Shown in pieces: positions 58,594 to 64,000 of a stretch of DNA of 64,000 nucleotides (position 1 is its first letter; every line of letters begins with the position of its first letter). The stretch spans positions 1 to 64,000 of the forward strand of contig NZ_BALM01000015.1 of NCBI RefSeq assembly GCF_000614975.1, in the 5' to 3' direction. The notes beneath the pieces are model-generated. The model saw only the letters and a list, made by a program, of their open reading frames with translations. It was not told where the DNA came from and did not search any database. Both the position numbers and the translations under genes were made by a program. The stretch comes from Shewanella marina JCM 15074. Lineage in GTDB: Bacteria; Pseudomonadota; Gammaproteobacteria; Enterobacterales; Shewanellaceae.

Positions 58594-59282
58594 ACTGATG
58601 CGGTTCTCTGTTGTGCTTTTTTGGTGAGCCATTGTGATGCCATGAGTGACATAAGGGCGATAACGACTGAAATAACACATAAACGCATGGCTTGATATTC
58701 TGCGCCCGGTGTTTCAATAAATGAGAACATCGCCAGTGGGATGGTTTGGGTTTGCCCCGGAATATTTGAGACAAAGGTGATGGTGGAACCAAATTCGCCT
58801 AAGCTGCGAGCAAACGCGATAATCATACCGGAGACAATTCCCGGTGACATTAATGGTAAAGTAATGGTGAAAAAAACGCGCCATTTCCCGCTGCCAAGTG
58901 TACGTGCAGCCTGCTCAAGACGAATATCAACCGCTTCGATTGATTGCCTGATCGCACGTACCATTAATGGAAATGAGACGACAGCCGCTGCTAACGCTGC
59001 GCCGCGCCAACTAAAGCTAAAACTGATACCAAACCAAGCATAAAGATAGTGACCAATCAGGCCTTTTTTCCCCATAGAAACAAGTAATAAGTAACCCACT
59101 ACCACTGGCGGTAACACCAATGGTAGGTGGATGATGCTATCGACTATCGATTTACCACGAAACTCTAAGCGGGCTAATACCCAAGCGCAAAAAATACCAA
59201 ACGGAAGGCTGGCAATTACTGCAACACTGGCCACCTTTAAACTTAATAATAATGCGGTAACTTCATAGTCAGTGAGCACCAT
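58587..59282 (-). CDS. modB: Molybdate ABC transporter permease
   Basis: 231-residue inner-membrane subunit with five or so helices and the ABC coupling motif in ARTLGSGKWRVFFTITLPLMSPGI. The ATG directly follows the modA stop (TAAATG). Confidence 0.94.
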   Translation of the reverse strand: MVLTDYEVTALLLSLKVASVAVIASLPFGIFCAWVLARLEFRGKSIVDSIIHLPLVLPPVVVGYLLLVSMGKKGLIGHYLYAWFGISFSFSWRGAALAAAVVSFPLMVRAIRQSIEAVDIRLEQAARTLGSGKWRVFFTITLPLMSPGIVSGMIIAFARSLGEFGSTITFVSNIPGQTQTIPLAMFSFIETPGAEYQAMRLCVISVVIALMSLMASQWLTKKAQQRTASVC

Positions 59283-60068
59283 TTAGTTCACTCCAAAGCC
59301 ATACTGAGCAAATACCGCTTTAGCCGCTGGAGTTTGCAAATACTGGTAGAAGGCTTGAGTCGCTGCATTTGGGTGTTGTGCCACAATGGCCAGTGGATAT
59401 TCAATTGGCTTATGGCTATTTGCAGGGAAGGTTGCCACGACTTTCACATCTTTAGCAATTTGTGCATCGGTTGCGTAAACAATTCCTAATGGTGCTTCAC
59501 CGCGCTCAACTAACGCTAAGGCTGCGCGAACATTGTTAGCACTAGCGAGTAATGGCTGTGCTTGTTGCCATAACCCTAAGTTCTCTAATGCCTGTTTGGC
59601 ATAACGACCCGCAGGCACGTGCGCAGGATTACCTACCGCTAAACGACTATCACCGACAGCGGCTTTAATATCCCATTTGCTATTCAACTGAACTTGCTTG
59701 ATTGGGCTCGATTTTGGCGCAATTAGGACTAATTGGTTTTTCAGTAAGGTCACTCGAGTTGTAGCATCAACCGCTTGATGGTCTACCAAATAATCCATCC
59801 ATTTTTGGTTGGCTGAAAGGTAAATGTCTGCGGGCGCACCTTCTTCAATTTGACGTGCTAGCGTTGATGATGAGGCAAAAGAGAATAGCACTTGAGTGGG
59901 GTGGCTTTTATCGTATTGTTGGCCAATTTCTGTTAAGGCATTTGTGAGTGATGCCGCCGCAAAAACGGTGACCTTATCTTGTGCAAAGCTTTGGCTCATA
60001 CCAAGAGTCAGTGTTAACAAGGCTAATGCGGACGTTTTTAAGAGGCGAATAAATGATGATGCAAACAT
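59283..60068 (-). CDS. modA: Molybdate-binding periplasmic protein
   Basis: 261 residues with signal peptide (cut after SFA-QDK). The oxyanion-binding pattern VFAAASLTNALTEI and SSSTLARQIEEGAPADIYLSA is the ModA signature. First gene of modABC; a ModE-type palindrome lies 32-55 bases upstream. Confidence 0.95.
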   Translation of the reverse strand: MFASSFIRLLKTSALALLTLTLGMSQSFAQDKVTVFAAASLTNALTEIGQQYDKSHPTQVLFSFASSSTLARQIEEGAPADIYLSANQKWMDYLVDHQAVDATTRVTLLKNQLVLIAPKSSPIKQVQLNSKWDIKAAVGDSRLAVGNPAHVPAGRYAKQALENLGLWQQAQPLLASANNVRAALALVERGEAPLGIVYATDAQIAKDVKVVATFPANSHKPIEYPLAIVAQHPNAATQAFYQYLQTPAAKAVFAQYGFGVN

Positions 60069-60099
60069 AGGGTGATCTGCCTGAGTTGAAAAAGTTAAG

Positions 60100-60123
60100 C
60101 GATATATACATTACTACATATCG
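60100..60123. promoter_or_regulatory. ModE-type operator between modA and modE
   Basis: Palindrome CGATATAT...ACATATCG: arms CGATAT and ATATCG around 12 bases, fitting the known CGxTATATx...-type ModE site. Its position in front of modABC fits repression by molybdate-bound ModE. Confidence 0.7.
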
Positions 60124-60224
60124 ATTGCGCAAGTTATTTACTGCTTTTCCGTGAACATCGTGGTTTTTATAAACGGAATGGGTAGAATATGAGGTTATAT
60201 TATTGTTGGATAAAATAACGACTC

Positions 60225-61008
60225 ATGGACTTAAAGGCCTCATTAACACTGTCATCTCAGGATAAGCTATTTGCTAACCCTCGCCGAATCGCATTACTGC
60301 AGCAAATCGCTGTCACAGGTTCAATTAGCCAAGCGCAAAACTAGCAGAAATAAGCTACAAAGCGGCTTGGGATGCCGTTAATGATATGAACGTCGCTTTC
60401 AGCCATAAGGTCGTCAGTAGTGAAAAAGGCGGCAAAGGCGGCGGTGGTGCTAAGTTGACCCCATTTGGGCTGCGTTTATTACAAGTTTATTCAATTACAG
60501 AGCAAGTACAGAATATGGCGCTAGATGCGTTATTGGATGATGCTGTTGGCATGGATAACTTGCTTGAATTAATGGCGCATTTCTCATTAAAGACCAGTGC
60601 TCGCAATCAGCTTACTGGTGCAATTAGCGCCATTCATCGACAAGATTTAAATGATCAAATTGAAGTGCAGCTTGGCAGTGGTCAAATGGTGACTGCCGTT
60701 GTAACTCATGCGAGTAGTCAACGTCTTGGTTTAGCCTTGAATAAATCGGTATTACTATTATTTAAAGCCCCAGCAGTCACAATTAGTGCTACTCCTATTG
60801 TTGAGTGTGGCTACAATCAAATCGAAGGTCAGTTGCAGCATATCAATCATCTAGCGATAAAGTTGAATTGGCGTTACAGATAGGCACTAATAGCCAAGTA
60901 CACGCACTAATGAGTAATCAAGTCCTTGATGGTATGCAACTTAGCCTTGGTCAAACCTATTTTGCCCGTTTTGATGCCAGCCAAACCATTGTGGCTTGCA
61001 TGGATTAA
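60225..61008 (+). CDS. modE: Molybdate-responsive transcriptional regulator ModE (two frameshifts)
   Basis: Divergent from modABC. The N-terminal winged helix is NPRRIALLQQIAVTGSISQA, then, after restoring one G near 60336 (GCGCAA read as GCGGCAA), AKLAEISYKAAWDAVNDMN. Two MOP domains follow (QLTGAISAIHRQDLNDQIEV..., then the last part). A second restoration near 60855 (CATCTAG read as CATTCTAG) connects to SSDKVELALQIGTNSQVHAL and the TAA at 61006-61008. About 261 residues, the normal ModE length. Both shifts are losses in a run of two. Confidence 0.9.
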
Positions 61009-61027
61009 TACCTATTCATCAATAATG

Positions 61028-61055
61028 AAGGGTCATCAGATAGATGACCCTTTTT
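61028..61055. terminator. Bidirectional terminator between modE and the ModA-like gene
   Basis: Arms AAGGGTCATC / GATGACCCTT around AGATA, with T run. Confidence 0.9.
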
Positions 61056-61064
61056 GTATGTGGG

Positions 61065-61868
61065 TTATTTGGTTGTATTTGTTACAAAGCCATAAGATTG
61101 CAGTATCTGTTGCCCTTTAGGTGACAGAATATACATAGCGAGTTGCCATGATGGAGTCATTGCATCTTTATCTACAATCAGACCGTAATTAGCGCCAACA
61201 GCAAGTGCTGCTGGAATTTGAATAATGTTCAGCTCTGGAACCTGTTTTTGAGCTAATACCGCATTGGTACAATAAGTTAAGAAAACATCGGCTTGCTTCT
61301 CACTCATCACCCAACCATATTGATTTAACCCTTTTGGTGCTTTAGGGCTTGTTGGGCCACCTGTCAATTGCAATGCTTTGTCAGATAATTTCTGGTAACT
61401 GCCGGGGATTAATTGTTCTGCCAATTCAAATAGCTTCCAAGCATAGTCGCCACTAGGATCGGCTTTGGGTGTCGATGTTCCTAGCTTGGTATTTTGATCA
61501 AGCATCACATCAAGTAAGGTTGCACTGCTGACATTCACTTCTGGCTGAGTGAGGGCGCATAATTGATTGCGGGCAAATAATACAACAGGGCCGCCCCAAT
61601 CTGCTTGTTGCAGTGCTTGTGGATGTTTCATATTCGCTGATGCAAATACTGTGGCATTGGCATCTGCTTCAATCTCTTTACGTAATAGTCCACTCGGGCC
61701 AAATTTATTGCTCACAGTCACTTTATATTGCTGTTCATATGCATGAGTCACATCATTGAGCGCGGCTTTTAAACTGCCAGCGGCATAGAGTTCCACAGGT
61801 TGTGCAACCGCGGCGAATGAGCAGAGAGAAAGTGCTGTTATTAGATAGAGTGGGCGACTAATTTTCAC
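61065..61868 (-). CDS. ModA-like periplasmic substrate-binding protein (stand-alone)
   Basis: 267 residues from the GTG at 61868, which has AAGGA upstream; the TTG at 61895 is less likely. The signal peptide is cut near AAVAQ. The motif LYAAGSLKAALNDVTHAYEQQY and the GPSGLLRKEIEADANATVFASANMKHPQAL pattern place it in the ModA/WtpA-like family, with less typical ligand residues. No permease or ATPase is next to it, so it may feed ModBC with another oxyanion (tungstate or similar) or serve elsewhere. Confidence 0.78.
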   Translation of the reverse strand: MKISRPLYLITALSLCSFAAVAQPVELYAAGSLKAALNDVTHAYEQQYKVTVSNKFGPSGLLRKEIEADANATVFASANMKHPQALQQADWGGPVVLFARNQLCALTQPEVNVSSATLLDVMLDQNTKLGTSTPKADPSGDYAWKLFELAEQLIPGSYQKLSDKALQLTGGPTSPKAPKGLNQYGWVMSEKQADVFLTYCTNAVLAQKQVPELNIIQIPAALAVGANYGLIVDKDAMTPSWQLAMYILSPKGQQILQSYGFVTNTTK

Positions 61869-62211
61869 TTGATGATCCTTATTTATGGTGAACAATTACG
61901 GCTTAATTGTGGGAAAAATTTAGTGCAATGACGAGTGATGAAGCGCAGGCATAATGCCAATATTAGAAGATTAATAATGTGCTTTAATTAACATAGTGAA
62001 GAGAATTTGTTGGTATTAATAATGCATTGATTTTGATTGTTGTTAGTGCTTGGCTAAATTAGAATATTGTATTATAAACAATATGTTGCGAGTTACTTCT
62101 CAGAGTTTATAAAATTTATTATTACATGATATACAAGTTGTTTTAGCTCACAGTTATATCTTGTTATAAGCCTATATTGACTATTTTTTAGCAATTGGTG
62201 ATTAGAATTTT
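61869..62211. other. AT-rich divergent intergenic region
   Basis: About 340 bases with no gene I can support; it should contain the promoters of the ModA-like gene and the esterase. Confidence 0.5.
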
Positions 62212-63180
62212 ATGAGTCAAGTTGATGTTCTCGGTCAGTTATCTGACGAAATGAAACAAGTCATGGATTATATCAATCAGCATGCGGCTCCTATTAGTGA
62301 CGTTGCTGAGCCTTTAACGTATCCACAAATGCGCCTTAATTATCAGCAAGAACGACAGTTTTGGAATGAGGGTGGGCCAGAAATGGCAAAGACCCTTAAT
62401 GAACAGATCCCTGTAGCTGACGGTCAAGTCGCAACTCGTGTTTATTACCCCAATAATAATCCCACCAATAATTGTATTTTCTTTATCCACGGTGGTGGCT
62501 TTATTGTGGGTAATTTGGATACTCATGATAGGGTGATGCGTTTAATTGCAGCTCAAAGTAATTGTGTCGTTATCGGTATTGATTACAGCTTGTCACCTGA
62601 AGCTAAATTCCCTCAAGCGATTGAAGAATGCGTCGCCATTACTCGTTATTATCGCCAACATGCTGCTGAATATGGCATTAACCCTCAACAAATGGGGTAT
62701 GCCGGTGACTCTGCGGGTGCCTATCTATGTTTAGCGACATTTTTATGGCAGCGTGATGCAGGTGATGATGTCAGTTTTGTCAAAGGACTATTGTTATATT
62801 ACGGTTTGTATGGCTTAAAAGATTCACGTTCAATGCGCTTATATGGCGGCGAATGGGATGGCTTAACGCCTGCCGATTTAATCTATTATCGTGATATGTA
62901 TTTGGCTGATGAAACTCAGGCTGAGTCACCATACTACTGCTTATTCAATAATGATTTAACTAAGAATATGGCGCCTTGTTTTGTTGCCTCATGCGAATAT
63001 GATCCGTTAATTGATGACAGTGAAACTTTATATGCCATCCTCAAAGATCATCAAATTTGCTGTGAATATAAGATGTATCCCGGCACTTTACATGCATTTT
63101 TGCATTACTCAAAAATGATGCCTACCAGTGTAACTGCATTGGATGACGGTATTAAGTTCTTCTTAAGCCAGTTAGATTAA
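62212..63180 (+). CDS. Alpha/beta-hydrolase, acetyl-esterase (HSL) type
   Basis: 322 residues. The oxyanion-hole motif HGGGFIVGN, nucleophile GDSAGAY, acid DPLIDD and histidine in LHAFLHY make a complete HSL-family triad. No signal peptide; cytosolic esterase for short acyl esters. The ribosome site is weak. A stem-loop follows at 63189-63232. Confidence 0.88.
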   Translation: MSQVDVLGQLSDEMKQVMDYINQHAAPISDVAEPLTYPQMRLNYQQERQFWNEGGPEMAKTLNEQIPVADGQVATRVYYPNNNPTNNCIFFIHGGGFIVGNLDTHDRVMRLIAAQSNCVVIGIDYSLSPEAKFPQAIEECVAITRYYRQHAAEYGINPQQMGYAGDSAGAYLCLATFLWQRDAGDDVSFVKGLLLYYGLYGLKDSRSMRLYGGEWDGLTPADLIYYRDMYLADETQAESPYYCLFNNDLTKNMAPCFVASCEYDPLIDDSETLYAILKDHQICCEYKMYPGTLHAFLHYSKMMPTSVTALDDGIKFFLSQLD

Positions 63181-63188
63181 TTAAATCT

Positions 63189-63232
63189 AGCCAAGCCTTA
63201 ACTCAGATGATGATTAAAGGTTTGGCTTTTAC
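63189..63232 (+). terminator. Terminator of the esterase gene
   Basis: Arms AGCCAAGCCTTAA / TTAAAGGTTTGGCT with a loop of about 12 bases, then TTTT. Confidence 0.75.
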
Positions 63233-63340
63233 CTTTATTTTCATCCACTTCCACTCTCTATTCTTAACATGATTGAATTCCCTCTAAATCCAGTTACCAT
63301 ATGCTCATATTTAATGAGTTAGCACTAGCAGAGATACCCT

Positions 63341-63834
63341 ATGAAAGCCCATTTAATTACGCGTAAAGGGTGGGAAGCTTTAGATAAAGAATTAAAATAT
63401 CTTTGGAAAGAGTATCGCCCTGAAATCACCTTAAAAGTACAAGAAGCTGCGGCGCAAGGTGATCGCTCAGAAAATGCCGATTACACCTATAATAAACGTC
63501 TATTACGGCAAATTGATCGCCGCGTTCGTTATCTTGTGAAGCGTTTAGAAGAGCTTAAAATTGTTGATTATGGACCCGAGCAAGAGGGCAAAGTCTTTTT
63601 TGGCGCATGGTTTGAGCTTGAAAATGAACAAGGTGATGTGGTGCGTTACCGGATTGTCGGTAAAGATGAACTTGATACCAAGCTAGGCTATATCACCATT
63701 GATTCACCGATGGCTCGAGCATTATAGGCAAGCAAGTTGATGATGAAATTGTGGTGCAAACGCCGTTAGGACCAAAAGAGTGGTATGTGAATAAGATTCA
63801 ATATCAAGCTTTTGAAGAAGATAGCAGTAATTGA
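63341..63834 (+). CDS. greB: Transcription elongation factor GreB (one frameshift)
   Basis: Rescues backtracked RNA polymerase by promoting transcript cleavage. The coiled-coil N-terminus with the acidic tip (AAAQGDRSENADYTYNKR) is present. The visible frame stops at 63727; restoring one T near 63733 (TTATAGG read as TTATTAGG) gives LLGKQVDDEIVVQTPLGPKEWYVNKIQYQ and a TGA at 63832-63834, the full FKBP-like C-terminal domain. About 164 residues. It is followed by tex, as in many gammaproteobacteria. Confidence 0.95.
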
Positions 63835-63919
63835 TAGTGCCAAAGATGAAACATGCCTTATGGCTGTGGTATCGTGGCGTAAATTTTATATAAATTAATG
63901 AATTCAGGCTCCAATCCTT

Positions 63920-64000
63920 ATGCACAATATTGCAAAGATTATTGCTCAAGAGCTTAATGTTCGTGAGCAGCAAGTTAGCGCAACCATCACCTTATTAGAT
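63920..64000 (+). CDS. tex: Tex (YhgF) transcription accessory protein, N-terminal start only
   Basis: The frame opens MHNIAKIIAQELNVREQQVS and is cut by the window end after 27 residues. The pattern matches the N-terminus of Tex, an RNA-binding S1-domain protein, and greB-tex adjacency supports it. Confidence 0.8.
   Translation, partial: MHNIAKIIAQELNVREQQVSATITLLD

Noticed and set aside
1..64000. tRNA, rRNA, CRISPR arrays or complete insertion sequences
   Set aside because: I read for conserved RNA ends, regularly spaced repeats and transposase motifs and found none.

Overview
The window is a chromosome segment of a low-GC marine-type gammaproteobacterium. The gene set (hemB, gor-prlC, rlmJ, rsmJ, ompR-envZ, greB-tex, TorF-type porins, an MshQ-like protein, AbgT, an AcrAB-type RND pump) fits Shewanella or a close Alteromonadales relative best. 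This is inferred from gene content alone, without a database search.

Layout. 1-7.8 kb: end of an unknown gene, hemB, a NERD/zinc-finger nuclease-like gene, a two-gene dGTPase + primase-like module between copies of a terminator-region repeat, gor, a MITE-like element, a small secreted protein and a TorF-type porin. 8-23.8 kb: mostly core genes (prlC, brnQ behind an attenuator-type leader peptide, thioesterase, 3-methyladenine glycosylase, second TorF-type porin, RND efflux pair, HNH nuclease, AbgT transporter, rlmJ, rsmJ). 24-26.6 kb: accessory stretch with an orphan LexA box, two integron gene cassettes with attC sites but no integrase, and a DUF4160/DUF2442-HTH pair that looks like a toxin-antitoxin module. 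26.7-33.1 kb: an M20 peptidase divergent from a translationally coupled operon of two ATP-grasp ligases and an M14 carboxypeptidase, which suggests peptide-bond making and trimming. 33.1-38.2 kb: a small RelE-like gene and an MshQ-like lectin-domain protein. 38.3-51.8 kb: the most striking locus, two tandem 2015-codon exported toxins (papain/C58-like triad plus TcdA/TcdB-type pore region, related to LifA/Efa-1) coupled to a secreted trypsin-like protease, directly downstream of ompR-envZ. 51.9-64 kb: ompR-envZ, emrAB, a repeat-rich periplasmic protein, modABC with divergent modE and a ModE-type operator, a lone ModA-like protein, an esterase, greB and the start of tex.

Data quality: at least ten genes or gene ends read through only if one base is restored, almost always in a 2-3 base run (NERD gene, gor, brnQ, M14 peptidase, mshQ, emrB twice, modE twice, greB), plus a length change in an A9 run in dgt. 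Several are conserved housekeeping genes, so uncorrected single-base deletions in the assembly are more likely than mass gene decay. I annotate these as one gene each across the shift.
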